DNA from: Polynucleobacter sp. MWH-UH2A
Lineage (GTDB): Bacteria > Pseudomonadota > Gammaproteobacteria > Burkholderiales > Burkholderiaceae
Direction of reading: 5' to 3'
Length of the DNA stretch: 64,000 nt
Assembly: GCF_018687195.1 (NCBI RefSeq)
Contig: NZ_CP061321.1
Span: 496,001-560,000 of the forward strand
The notes under the pieces are model-generated. The model saw only the letters and a program-made list of their open reading frames with translations. It was not told where the DNA came from and did not search any database. A program made the translations under genes and the position numbers. The stretch's first letter is position 1, and each line of letters begins with the position of its first letter. Shown in pieces: positions 9,724 through 18,531 of this stretch.

Positions 9724-10347
9724 TTATTTTTTAATCGCGCTCTTGGGTCTAAAGGCTTTGATGATGGCCTCGTTAGTTTCAATATAGGGCCCACCAATCA
9801 GGTCGATGCAGTAAGGAACTGCAGCAAAAATTCCTGGCACGATTGATTTGCCGTTTTCATCCTTAAGACCTTCCAAGGTTTCTGCAATCGCTTTAGGCTG
9901 ACCGGGTAAGTTAATGACGAGAGCGGCATGTCCTTCGATCTCACGCAGCACTGCGGTCTGGCGAGACAGGATGGCAGTCGGAACAAATTTGAGGCTAATT
10001 TGGCGCATTTGCTCACCAAAGCCAGGCATTTCACGGGTGCCTGCTTCAAGTGTTGCCTCAGGGGTCACATCGCGCCTTGAGGGGCCAGTGCCGCCGGTAG
10101 TTAAGACCAGATCGCACCCAAAGTCATCAACAAGCTCAACAATGGCTTCCGTGATCACTTCAGACTCGTCGGCAATAAGACGTTCGTGGAAGGTGCAGGG
10201 ATTGCTTACCGCCTTCATTAGCCAAGTCTGCAGGGCCGGAATACCCTCGTCTTGGTAAACGCCTTTACTTGCTCGATCCGAAATGGAGATCAGGCCAATT
10301 TTGACCTCGTTTGGTGACTTGCGTTTGAGGGCTTCGGTATGCTTCAT
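9724..10347 (-). CDS. mogA: molybdopterin adenylyltransferase
   Basis: 207 residues. IGLISISDRASKG at the N-terminus, LVLTTGGTGPSRRDVTPEAT for the nucleotide/MPT site, and HAALVINLPGQPKAI near the end are MogA/MoaB signatures. It adenylates molybdopterin before Mo insertion. Convergent with orn, with a gap of 24 bp, and divergent from pmbA, with 26 bp between starts. Confidence 0.93.
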   Translation of the reverse strand: MKHTEALKRKSPNEVKIGLISISDRASKGVYQDEGIPALQTWLMKAVSNPCTFHERLIADESEVITEAIVELVDDFGCDLVLTTGGTGPSRRDVTPEATLEAGTREMPGFGEQMRQISLKFVPTAILSRQTAVLREIEGHAALVINLPGQPKAIAETLEGLKDENGKSIVPGIFAAVPYCIDLIGGPYIETNEAIIKAFRPKSAIKK

Positions 10348-10373
10348 GTTTCTATTCTAGCTATTATTGAGGC

Positions 10374-11720
10374 ATGTTTACATATTCATCGCACCAGTTT
10401 CAGGAAATTGTCGATTTCATGCTCAAAGAGGCCAAAAGAAAGGGCGCCTCTGATGCCGTCGCTGAAGTTTCTGAGGGTCAAGGCCTTTCAGTAACTGTGC
10501 GCAAGGGCGAAGTTGAGACCATAGAACAAAGTCTCGATAAGCAAGTGGGGGTCACAGTATTTTTGGGGCATCGCCGAGGAAACGCCAGCACGAGTGATTT
10601 TTCTAAAGCCTCCTTAAAGGCAACTGTAGAAGCTGCGTATCACATTGCTCAGCATACAGCCGAAGATGATTGTGCAGGCCCAGCCGAAACAAAGTTGCTT
10701 GAAAAAAAGCCCCTGGATTTAGATTTGTTTCACCCTTGGAATATCGATGCTGCTCATGCAGTAGAAATTGCACGATCTGCAGAGGGTGCTGCTTTTGCGG
10801 TGAGTAAGCAAATTCAAAATAGTGATGGTGCTTCGGTGTCAGCTCATCATGCGCATTTCATGATGGCGACCTCTCAAGGATTTATGGGCGGCTATCCATT
10901 CTCGCGCCACTACATTTCTTGTGCGCCGATTGCGAGTGTAGGCGGGAAAAAATCTCAGATGCAAAGAGATGATTGGTATTCCAGCTCCCGTATACCCAGT
11001 GAATTAGCAGATCCAGCATCTATTGGGCGTTACGCGGCACAAAGAGCGCTATCGCGCTTGAAGGCCAGATCATTAACTACGCGCCGTTGCCCGGTAATCT
11101 TTGAGGCACCTTTGGCTGCGGGCTTATTGGGCGGCTTGGTTCAAGCAGTTTCGGGTGGCGCTTTATATCGTCGCTCTAGTTTCTTACTTGATAGCTTAGG
11201 TAAACAAGTATTGCCAAAACATATCAGCCTTTTTGAAGACCCCCATTTAAAGTCTATGATAGGTAGCGCTCCTTTTGATGAAGAGGGCGTCAAAACGACT
11301 GCACGTACCGTTGTAGACAAAGGTGTTTTGCAAGGCTATTTCTTATCTACTTACTCGGCGCGTAAGTTGGGTATGAAAACAACTGGTAATGCAGGCGGCT
11401 CACATCACTTACGCTTGCAAAGTAAAAAAACACCGAAGGGTGGATTGCCTGCGCTATTAAAAGAAATGGGTACTGGCTTATTGGTAACCGAGCTAATGGG
11501 CCAGGGCGTGAACTATGTGACTGGAGATTATTCGCGTGGCGCGTTTGGGTATTGGGTTGAGAATGGCGAGATACAGTATCCAGTCGAAGAGGTAACGATT
11601 GCTGGCAATTTGCGCGATATGCTGATGGATATTGTGTCCATTGGCAGTGACTCGCTGATTCGGGGAACCAAGGAGACGGGCTCAATTCTGATCGGCTCCA
11701 TGACGGTTGGCGGGAAATAA
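10374..11720 (+). CDS. pmbA: metalloprotease PmbA (TldE)
   Basis: 448 residues, typical. Forms with TldD the heterodimer that processes peptides such as microcin B17 and CcdA. Recognised by the RKGEVETIEQSLDKQVGVTVF N-terminal segment, FEAPLAAGLLGGLVQAVSGG in the middle and TGDYSRGAFGYWVENGEIQYPV near the end. PmbA itself carries no HExxxH; that lies in TldD, which is not in this window. Confidence 0.95.
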   Translation: MFTYSSHQFQEIVDFMLKEAKRKGASDAVAEVSEGQGLSVTVRKGEVETIEQSLDKQVGVTVFLGHRRGNASTSDFSKASLKATVEAAYHIAQHTAEDDCAGPAETKLLEKKPLDLDLFHPWNIDAAHAVEIARSAEGAAFAVSKQIQNSDGASVSAHHAHFMMATSQGFMGGYPFSRHYISCAPIASVGGKKSQMQRDDWYSSSRIPSELADPASIGRYAAQRALSRLKARSLTTRRCPVIFEAPLAAGLLGGLVQAVSGGALYRRSSFLLDSLGKQVLPKHISLFEDPHLKSMIGSAPFDEEGVKTTARTVVDKGVLQGYFLSTYSARKLGMKTTGNAGGSHHLRLQSKKTPKGGLPALLKEMGTGLLVTELMGQGVNYVTGDYSRGAFGYWVENGEIQYPVEEVTIAGNLRDMLMDIVSIGSDSLIRGTKETGSILIGSMTVGGK

Positions 11721-11797
11721 GCAAAGTTATAGAATCAAGAACAATTAACAATAATCAATAAAACTCAATTACTCCAATACATGGAAGGGAGATGAAG

Positions 11798-12892
11798 ATG
11801 CAAAGACGTTCATTTTTAAAGAAGGCAACTGTAGGCGCTGGTGTTGCGGCCGGTGTAACTGCCTTAGGAGCCCCAGCAATTGCGCAGAGTCTGCCAACCT
11901 TGAACTGGCGTTTGGTTTCTAGTTTTCCAAAGTCACTCGACACTTTATATGGAACGCCTGAGGTATTTGCTAACGCTTTGCGTAAGGCTACTGACGGTAA
12001 GTTCAATGTCAAAGTATTCGCTGCAGGAGAAGTGGTTCCTGCGCTACAGGTACTTGATGCCGTACAAAACGGTACCGTTGAATGTGGACATACAGCGAGT
12101 TACTACTATCTTGGAAAGAACAGTGCATTTATTTTTGATACTGCTGCGCCGTTTGGATTAACTGCACGCCAACAATCCGCTTGGATGTTGCACGGCAATG
12201 GCATGAAGCTGATGCGTGAGTTATACGCCAGCTACAACATCGTGAATTTCCTCGGTGGCCAAACCGGTACGCAGATGGGTGGCTGGTTCCGTAAGGAAAT
12301 TAAGTCACCAGAGGATTTAAAGGGTTTGAAATTCCGTATTGCTGGCTTTGCTGGTCAAGTGCTATCAAAGTTGGGTGTTGTGCCACAACAGTTGCCTGCA
12401 GGCGAAATTTATTCTGCTCTTGAAAAGGGCGCCATTGATGCTGCTGAGTTTGTAGGCCCATACGATGATGAGAAATTGGGCTTAGCAAAGGTCGCTAAAA
12501 ATTACTATTACCCAGCTTTCTGGGAGGGTGCTGCAGGACTTTCGTTCTTGGTGAATAAGAAGCAGTGGGATTCATTGCCGCCGTCTTATCAAGCAGCGTG
12601 GGAAGCAGCTTGCTATGAGGCACATACCGATATGTGCGCCAAATACGATGCGCTGAATCCACCAGCTTTACAGCGTCTTTTGCAGAATGGGGCCGTGTTA
12701 CGTAAGTTCAACACTTCGATCATGGAAGCGTGCTTCAAGGCAAGCCAAGAAACATACGCTGAAGAGTCTGCAAAAAATCCACAATTCAAAAAGATTTTTG
12801 ATGACTATCGCGCATTCAGAAATATGGAAGCGCAGTGGTTTAATGTTGCAGAGCAGGCATTTGCGCAATTTAGCTTTAATAAAAAGCTATAA
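11798..12892 (+). CDS. TRAP transporter solute-binding protein (DctP family)
   Basis: About 364 residues from the ATG at 11798. This start is chosen over 11792 because GGAAGGGAG ends 6-7 bases before it. Tat signal RRSFLKKATVGAG followed by cleavage near APAIAQ. The mature part fits the DctP fold: GTQMGGWFRKEIKSPEDLKGLKFRI is the conserved Arg-containing ligand segment (RKEI and KFRI). Genes for the membrane subunits are not next to it, so it may serve a distant transporter of organic acids. Confidence 0.92.
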   Translation: MQRRSFLKKATVGAGVAAGVTALGAPAIAQSLPTLNWRLVSSFPKSLDTLYGTPEVFANALRKATDGKFNVKVFAAGEVVPALQVLDAVQNGTVECGHTASYYYLGKNSAFIFDTAAPFGLTARQQSAWMLHGNGMKLMRELYASYNIVNFLGGQTGTQMGGWFRKEIKSPEDLKGLKFRIAGFAGQVLSKLGVVPQQLPAGEIYSALEKGAIDAAEFVGPYDDEKLGLAKVAKNYYYPAFWEGAAGLSFLVNKKQWDSLPPSYQAAWEAACYEAHTDMCAKYDALNPPALQRLLQNGAVLRKFNTSIMEACFKASQETYAEESAKNPQFKKIFDDYRAFRNMEAQWFNVAEQAFAQFSFNKKL

Positions 12893-12931
12893 GCTGACCA
12901 CAGCCGCATAATCAGGCGGATGCTTCAATTA

Positions 12932-12958
12932 AAAGGGCTCATCGAGCCCTTTATTTTT
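12932..12958 (+). terminator. rho-independent terminator after TRAP binding protein
   Basis: AAAGGGCTC / GAGCCCTTT with a 3-nt loop and a T-rich tail (ATTTTTTG). It also sits just past the stop of the convergent esterase gene. Confidence 0.85.
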
Positions 12959-12965
12959 TGATTAA

Positions 12966-13637
12966 TCAGTTGGAGGGTTTAGTTAATACTTGTTGTAAGA
13001 AACGAGAAATATCCATCAATTCTTCACGATTGACTGAGTGCTCCATCGGGTATTCGTTCCAGTCGACTTGATAGCCTAATTTTTCCAGAATGGCACAAGA
13101 TGCTTGAGCGCGTTCAGGAATGACTACCTGATCATATTCACCATGGGCCATAAAGATGGGCGTTTTAGAGTTGGCAGCATGCTTTTCAAGATGTAGCGTC
13201 ATTGCCAGCGGTAAATAACCTGATAAAGCAATAATGCCTGCCAGCTTGTGTGGGAAGCGCAAGCCAATATGTAGCGCCATCGCACAGCCTTGAGAAAAGC
13301 CTGCCAAGACAATATTGTCATAGGCGATGCCTCTGCTGTGCTCGCGTTTAATCAGTTCTGTAATGGCGGCTGCTGATCGCAAAATGCCATCCGCATCTTC
13401 GCGATCCATGAGATTTCTGCCGATGATGTCGTACCAGGCTGGCATAACATAACCGCCGTTGACGGTGACCGGCATGCTTGGCGCGCTCGGAAAAACAAAG
13501 CGAATTCCTGGACAGCCTGTTAGTTGTAGTTCCGGAATGATGGGCACAAAATCATTGCCATCAGCGCCAAGGCCGTGTAGCCAAATGACGGCGGCACTCG
13601 GGTTGGGGGCGGTTTCAATTTCGATACAAGGGAGCAT
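12966..13637 (-). CDS. carboxylesterase / alpha-beta hydrolase
   Basis: 223 residues, the size of the phospholipase/carboxylesterase family (EstB/YpfH type). The oxyanion segment is WLHGLGADGNDF. The catalytic triad can be placed at Ser115 (GFSQG), Asp169 (GEYDQVV) and His200 (MEHSV). No signal peptide, so cytosolic hydrolysis of short acyl esters or thioesters is likely. It lies 15 bp downstream of the CbiM-like gene and is probably cotranscribed. Confidence 0.92.
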   Translation of the reverse strand: MLPCIEIETAPNPSAAVIWLHGLGADGNDFVPIIPELQLTGCPGIRFVFPSAPSMPVTVNGGYVMPAWYDIIGRNLMDREDADGILRSAAAITELIKREHSRGIAYDNIVLAGFSQGCAMALHIGLRFPHKLAGIIALSGYLPLAMTLHLEKHAANSKTPIFMAHGEYDQVVIPERAQASCAILEKLGYQVDWNEYPMEHSVNREELMDISRFLQQVLTKPSN

Positions 13638-13652
13638 GGTCTTAATAGGTGA

Positions 13653-14297
13653 TTAACGATTCATATAGGCTGATTCATTGTAGGTCGATACCCAATTCGG
13701 TCTATAGATCAAGAAAATTGCCAATAGCATTCCGGATAAAGAGCCTTCCATGAAGGCAATAATAATCAGACCCAGTATCCATCCTTCAAGATCGATGTGC
13801 GTTCCAGCATCAGTAAATAGCATTTTGAGAATCAGCAGGACGGTTCCCGATAGGATGACGCTCATGAAAGCAGCAACATATCCATTTCCTAAGATCAGAA
13901 CAAATAAATGTTTGGGGATGTATTTTTGAATAGCCTGAATCATTAGGTAGGCAAAAAAGGTGGGGAGCACGCAAACCAGTAGGTAGTGTTGCGCAGCTTC
14001 AATGAGCCCTCCCTGGAATACAAATATGCCCAAAAAGGCAACGGGAAACAGAATGGTGAGTGCGATAGCTGGACCAAACATCGCTGTTAATAGCGATGCT
14101 CCATAAAAGTGGAAGATCAATCCATAGAATTTGCCGGGAGCCTGGCCAGGTAAGGTGGGTGAAACATTCCAGGCTATGGCCAAAAAGAGAATGGTTGCCA
14201 GCGCAAGAAGCGAGAGCGGCGGCTTAGAAAAGATCAATGGCGGGCTCTTCAAGAGTGCCCCGAGAAAAATAATTACTGCCAAGCCTACCCAGATCAT
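13653..14297 (-). CDS. CbiM-like energy-coupling factor permease
   Basis: 214 residues and six or seven hydrophobic segments. The HFYGASLLTAMFGPAIAL segment matches the stand-alone CbiM-like (COG3235) proteins of beta-proteobacteria. Classical CbiM works with CbiQ/CbiO for cobalt or nickel; neither is adjacent. A metal substrate is an inference only. No cobalamin riboswitch was recognised in the 154-bp upstream region, which is shared with the divergent small gene at 14452. Confidence 0.75.
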   Translation of the reverse strand: MIWVGLAVIIFLGALLKSPPLIFSKPPLSLLALATILFLAIAWNVSPTLPGQAPGKFYGLIFHFYGASLLTAMFGPAIALTILFPVAFLGIFVFQGGLIEAAQHYLLVCVLPTFFAYLMIQAIQKYIPKHLFVLILGNGYVAAFMSVILSGTVLLILKMLFTDAGTHIDLEGWILGLIIIAFMEGSLSGMLLAIFLIYRPNWVSTYNESAYMNR

Positions 14298-14451
14298 ATT
14301 TGGTCTTATATATAAAGGGATAAAGAGATCGAGTCAGTCTAATCAAATGGGGGATAAATCCCATCCGCACTTTCACTAGGCGTGGGCTGGTTTATAGCCA
14401 AGATAGGGGTGTAATATGCTCTGAAGCGACCCATTATGTTGGAGGTTTGGA

Positions 14452-14679
14452 ATGAAGCCTTTCTATATTGATTACCCGCAGGAAAAAATCGAGGAGCATC
14501 AGCACGCTTATCGATGTGCACATTGCAAGATTCCGACAACAATCATTTTTGGTTTGCTCGAAAATCACGCGGAAGATTGTGCTTACCGAACCCAACAAAG
14601 TAAATGGACGCAGTTGGCCGCTAAATTAAAGCCTCATAAAGAACATTTCGATGAACCCCACGCTGACGAGGTCGACTGA
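14452..14679 (+). CDS. small CCHC zinc-finger-like protein
   Basis: 75 residues. Cys22, Cys25, His39 and Cys43 (YRCAHC, NHAEDC) would form one CCHC zinc site. Ribosome-binding site TTGGAGG is 6 bases before the ATG. The stop is immediately followed by the ATG of the next gene (TGAATG), so the two are translationally coupled. Function not recognised. Confidence 0.7.
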   Translation: MKPFYIDYPQEKIEEHQHAYRCAHCKIPTTIIFGLLENHAEDCAYRTQQSKWTQLAAKLKPHKEHFDEPHADEVD

Positions 14680-15057
14680 ATGAAAACCTATCCTATCGCG
14701 ATTGAATTAACTGTTTGGTTTGATCTCGGATTAAATCAATACGAGATTACTATTGATGGAGCATCTAAGCTATCTGTGAAGCGCACGGATGATGTATTGC
14801 ATAGCAGGGAGTTAACGGATTCTGAGACAGGACGCTTGATCGAGGCAATTGAATCTATCACGGTACCCGTGAGCGAGGAGATGTCAGCTGACCCTAGCAA
14901 TAAAGCTTCATCTAGTTATGAATTGATTATTGAATCAGCTCATTTTTCCCTAGAATTTAATTGGGAAAATCTCGATGTGGAGAATAGCTGTACGCACGCA
15001 TTCGAGCCCCTGGTAAAGCTTGCAAGCTTGATACAGAGTCTCGATCTAGATCATTGA
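14680..15057 (+). CDS. hypothetical protein, coupled to zinc-finger gene
   Basis: 125 residues, acidic, no signal peptide or membrane helix. N-terminal part alternates hydrophobic and polar residues (IELTVWFDLG, QYEITIDG), suggesting beta strands. The start directly abuts the preceding stop. Its last 7 bp overlap the convergent lyase gene. No family recognised. Confidence 0.65.
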   Translation: MKTYPIAIELTVWFDLGLNQYEITIDGASKLSVKRTDDVLHSRELTDSETGRLIEAIESITVPVSEEMSADPSNKASSSYELIIESAHFSLEFNWENLDVENSCTHAFEPLVKLASLIQSLDLDH

Positions 15058-15929
15058 TGAGATGTAAATGACTCGATGGCTTTGGCTAAAGCCAGGATGC
15101 GTTTAGCATCCTGAATGTGCAGCTCTTCAATTAACTTTCCGTTGAGTACTGCAATGCCAGCACCAGTCTGGATGGCGGCATCGTAAGTAGCAATACGTTC
15201 TTTTGCTTCCGCAATCTCTTGACTGGATGGGCCAAAAAAAGCGTTTGCAAGTTCTATTTGTTTTGGGTGGATTAAGGTTTTGCCATCAAAGCCCATATCT
15301 CTACCTTGTATGCAAGATAGTCGTAAACCTTCTTCATCATCTAAAGAGAGATGAACGCCATCCAATACACACAGGCCATGTGCTCTAGCTGCCAATACAG
15401 AAAGAGAGAGGGCGGTTTGTGTCTCTACTCGGGAGGGAGTATGCCTTGCATGTAAATCTTTTACGAGATCAGAGGTACCTAAAACAAGGGCTTCTAGTTT
15501 AGGGTGTGCACTCGCAATTTCTGATAGCTTAAATATCGCCATTGGCGTTTCTATCATGGCCCAAATCGTTAGGTCAGGTCTGGCACCAGCTTTTTCTAAT
15601 AACGCCGCCACCTCTTGGATTTGAGTTGCTGACTCCACTTTGGGCAAAACAATCGCATCTGCTTTTGAGTTGGCAAATGCCTTGAGATCTTCCATTCCCC
15701 ACGGCGTACTCAGACCATTGATCCTGACAACCGCTTCACGATAACCAAAGCCTGTTTCAAGTGCGGCAAGAATGTTGGCTCTTGTAGCAACTTTGGCGTC
15801 TGGAGCAACGGCGTCTTCTAGGTCGAGAATGAGGGAGTCTGCAGCCAATGTTTTGGCTTTTTCTAGGGCTCGGATGTTTGCCCCTGGCATGTATAGGACT
15901 GAGCGGCGGGGTCTATGAACATTAATCAT
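15051..15929 (-). CDS. HpcH/HpaI aldolase, CitE-like CoA ester lyase
   Basis: 292 residues. N-terminus RRSVLYMPGANIRALEKA, the acidic metal-binding DSLILDLEDAVAPDAK, the ALVLGTSDLVKDL strand and FDGKTLIHPKQIELAN are hallmarks of the CitE/Mcl group. It would cleave or form malyl- or citramalyl-CoA type thioesters. No CitD/CitF partners nearby, so a stand-alone thioester lyase is more likely than citrate lyase. Start ATG at 15929. Confidence 0.9.
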   Translation of the reverse strand: MINVHRPRRSVLYMPGANIRALEKAKTLAADSLILDLEDAVAPDAKVATRANILAALETGFGYREAVVRINGLSTPWGMEDLKAFANSKADAIVLPKVESATQIQEVAALLEKAGARPDLTIWAMIETPMAIFKLSEIASAHPKLEALVLGTSDLVKDLHARHTPSRVETQTALSLSVLAARAHGLCVLDGVHLSLDDEEGLRLSCIQGRDMGFDGKTLIHPKQIELANAFFGPSSQEIAEAKERIATYDAAIQTGAGIAVLNGKLIEELHIQDAKRILALAKAIESFTSHQ

Positions 15930-16009
15930 GTTAAAAATAGGGAATGACGTATTGGTAAAGAATCAAAATACCATATCCGAATCGCTGCTTTCAAAAAAGA
16001 GAGGAAAAA

Positions 16010-16696
16010 ATGAATTCTGTAGCCGAGGCAATCGATCAGCGCATGTCAGTGCGAGCATTTACGCAGCAGCCAGTCTCACATGAGCAAATTTTGAAATTGC
16101 TCAACCTTTCAGCTCGTGCACCATCGGGTACCAATACTCAGCCATGGAAGGCATATGTGCTGGAAGGGCAAAAACTAAAAGCTCTATGTGATCAAGTTTG
16201 CAAAGCTTATGACGATATCGCCATCAACCCAGAGCTAGCGAAAGAGTTTCAAGAGGCTTATGACTACTACCCCAGCAAATGGTTTAGCCCATACATCGAC
16301 CGCCGTCGTGAAAACGGTTGGGGTTTGTATGGTCTTCTTGATATTACTAAGGGCGATAAAGACAAGATGCATGCGCAGCACCGTAAAAACTTTCAGTTCT
16401 TTGGCGCGCCAGTAGGCATCTTCTTTACGATTGATAAAGAGCTCGGTAGAGGTTCAATGCTCGACTACGGAATGTTCTTACAGAACTTCATGATTGCGGC
16501 AAAAGGAGAAGGCCTAGATACATGTCCTCAAGCCGCTTGGAATACCTACGCCAAAATTATTCTGCCAATGATTGGTGCTAAAGAAAACGAGATGTTAGTT
16601 TGCGGAATGGCGCTTGGATATGCAGATAAGTCCGATATTGTGAATACCTTCCGCACCCCACGCGTTGCCGCAGAAGAATTTACTACCTGGGTCTAG
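16010..16696 (+). CDS. nitroreductase family FMN oxidoreductase
   Basis: 228 residues. RMSVRAFTQQPVS with SARAPSGTNTQPW are the FMN-binding signatures; the central WSFSPYIDRRRENGWGLY-like segment and CPQAAWNTYAKI also fit the NfnB-like subgroup found in Burkholderiales. Reduces nitro or quinone compounds with NAD(P)H. GAGGAAAAA precedes the ATG. Convergent with the next gene, only 7 bp apart. Confidence 0.92.
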   Translation: MNSVAEAIDQRMSVRAFTQQPVSHEQILKLLNLSARAPSGTNTQPWKAYVLEGQKLKALCDQVCKAYDDIAINPELAKEFQEAYDYYPSKWFSPYIDRRRENGWGLYGLLDITKGDKDKMHAQHRKNFQFFGAPVGIFFTIDKELGRGSMLDYGMFLQNFMIAAKGEGLDTCPQAAWNTYAKIILPMIGAKENEMLVCGMALGYADKSDIVNTFRTPRVAAEEFTTWV

Positions 16697-16703
16697 TTTA
16701 TTT

Positions 16704-17456
16704 TCAGCGTACCAGATTCATTCCGCTGTTTTTAATCGGTTCTGCGGCATTCTTGGAGCTTAAGTAATCAATTAATTTCTTGGCCTCTGATTCATGTCGA
16801 GATCCGGCAACGATCGCCGCTGTGAAAGTTTGTATTAGTTGCAGGCTTTCTGGGATGGGGCCAACATAATCTACTCCAGGGATATTGACTAACTCGCTAC
16901 TAGGTTGAACTGCAACATTCGCATTTTTAGCCGCCAGCATTGCAGTGGCCTCAGACCCACGCTCCGTTACCTGAACGGAGATCTTGTTCACAATACCAAG
17001 GCGAGGGAATACATCTTGAACTAAATAAATTCCGCTAGTGCTTCCTGGTACAACAATCTTCTTTGCTTGTATTAAGGTGTTCGTAAAGCTTTTGACTGTA
17101 GAGATATCGGGTCTTAGATTTCCGGAGGGGATAGCAAGACCGAGTGGGGCTTGCGCTAAGTCCACATCAGAACCAGGAAGAATTCTTTTTTGCTCTACTA
17201 GTTCGGTAAGTCCTTCACGCGACAGAATAACGATGTCTGCAGTAACGCCTGCCGCCAATTGGGCTTTAATGGTTTTTGGTCCAGATCCTTGGGGCGCGCC
17301 TGATTTGGTAACTACTTTGATGCCAGTAGTTTTCTCAAATTCGGGAAGCATTTGCTTATAGGGGCCTTGAAAGCCCCCTGAAATGATGACTTCAAGTTGT
17401 GCCATAACAGGTGTTGACAAAAGAAGGGCAAGAAAAAATGTAAATAGATGTTTCAT
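16704..17456 (-). CDS. ModA-like periplasmic solute-binding protein
   Basis: 250 residues with a Sec signal peptide (cleavage about VMAQ, residue 19-20). The fold pattern GFQGPYKQMLPEFEKTTGIKV, DIVILSREGL and GSTSGIYLVQDVFPRLG is that of ModA/molybdate-type binding proteins. No permease or ATPase is adjacent, so the ligand is uncertain. It lies 12 bp downstream of the LysR gene on the same strand, so the two are probably cotranscribed. Confidence 0.82.
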   Translation of the reverse strand: MKHLFTFFLALLLSTPVMAQLEVIISGGFQGPYKQMLPEFEKTTGIKVVTKSGAPQGSGPKTIKAQLAAGVTADIVILSREGLTELVEQKRILPGSDVDLAQAPLGLAIPSGNLRPDISTVKSFTNTLIQAKKIVVPGSTSGIYLVQDVFPRLGIVNKISVQVTERGSEATAMLAAKNANVAVQPSSELVNIPGVDYVGPIPESLQLIQTFTAAIVAGSRHESEAKKLIDYLSSKNAAEPIKNSGMNLVR

Positions 17457-17468
17457 TATGTCTCCTAT

Positions 17469-18395
17469 TTAACGCTTTAGTGCGCTACTAACAAAATCAA
17501 TTAAAGCATTCACTCTGGCGGAGGTTTTATGTCTTTGGGCGAAAACGGCATAGATATCTGCATCGGGGGTGTGATAACTTGTCAGGATATGTACGAGGCG
17601 ACCACTTTTAAGGTACCTGGCTACATCCCACTCAGCTCTTAAGAGGATGCCTTGATGATCTAGGGCCCAGTTCACTGCGATCTCACCATCGTTAGTAGTG
17701 AGATTTCCTCTGATTTTGATATCTTCAGTGGATTCATTTTTGGTGCGCGTTTTATTGTTCGCAAAGCGCCACAAACCATAGGCTTCATCGCCTTGCCGAA
17801 TACCAATGCAATTGTGTTTTATTAAATCATTCGGCGTCTTTGGCTCGCCAAATTGCTTAAGGTAGTTGGGTGAGGCAACCAATATTCTGCGATTGGGTGC
17901 AATCAATTTTGCAATGATGCGTGAGTCTGGTGGATGACCAAAACGAAAGCACACATCATATAAGTCATCAGTGATAGGGGGTGGGCTCACCGATAGCTGC
18001 AGTTGAATATCTACCTGCGGATATTTCTTAACAAACTCAGAAATGAGTGGCGCAATTTGCGTTCTGCCAAAACCAAGGGTGGCATTGACTCTTAATAATC
18101 CCTTGGGTGTTTCTGTTGAACCCCAGAGAACGGATTCCATGGCATCAATTTCACCTAGGATCTTGCGTGCATGCTCTAAATACACTTCACCCTCTGGCGT
18201 TAGGCTCATGCGTCGGGTGGTTCTATTAACCAAGCTAAGACCTAAGCGCTCCTCGATTAGGGCAAGGCGCTTGCTAACGGCCGCAGTCGTAATGCCAAGC
18301 TCTCTAGCGGCTGCCCCTAGGCTGCCAGAGGAGGCTAATGCAGAGAAGAAGCCTAAATCTGCAGGATTAATGCCTTTAGCGGTGCTTAAGCCCAT
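17469..18395 (-). CDS. LysR-family transcriptional regulator
   Basis: 308 residues. Winged helix-turn-helix at about 12-75 (SLGAAARELGITTAAVSKRLALIEER in register with the LysR motif), then a linker helix and an effector-binding domain from ~95. Divergent from the Bug-ttdAB operon across a 136-bp intergenic region that contains a 7-bp dyad, so it probably controls that operon and itself. Confidence 0.92.
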   Translation of the reverse strand: MGLSTAKGINPADLGFFSALASSGSLGAAARELGITTAAVSKRLALIEERLGLSLVNRTTRRMSLTPEGEVYLEHARKILGEIDAMESVLWGSTETPKGLLRVNATLGFGRTQIAPLISEFVKKYPQVDIQLQLSVSPPPITDDLYDVCFRFGHPPDSRIIAKLIAPNRRILVASPNYLKQFGEPKTPNDLIKHNCIGIRQGDEAYGLWRFANNKTRTKNESTEDIKIRGNLTTNDGEIAVNWALDHQGILLRAEWDVARYLKSGRLVHILTSYHTPDADIYAVFAQRHKTSARVNALIDFVSSALKR

Positions 18396-18421
18396 GGTGA
18401 GGTCATTAGATTATTAAATAT

Positions 18422-18442
18422 AAGTTAACGATACTTTAACTT
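18422..18442. promoter_or_regulatory. candidate LysR-type operator
   Basis: AAGTTAA and TTAACTT, a perfect 7-bp dyad separated by 7 nt, lies 26 bp upstream of the LysR start and about 90 bp upstream of the Bug gene. Position and shape fit an autoregulatory LysR recognition site. Confidence 0.5.
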
Positions 18443-18531
18443 TATACATGATATTTGAGTAGATCTCAATTCTATAGTTAGTCCACTCGCAGGATAAATA
18501 AAAACTGGAAACCACCAGCGGAGGAGGCAAA

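Noticed and set aside
14298..14451. Cobalamin riboswitch before the CbiM-like gene
   Set aside because: No B12-box-like sequence or long paired structure seen in 154 bp.
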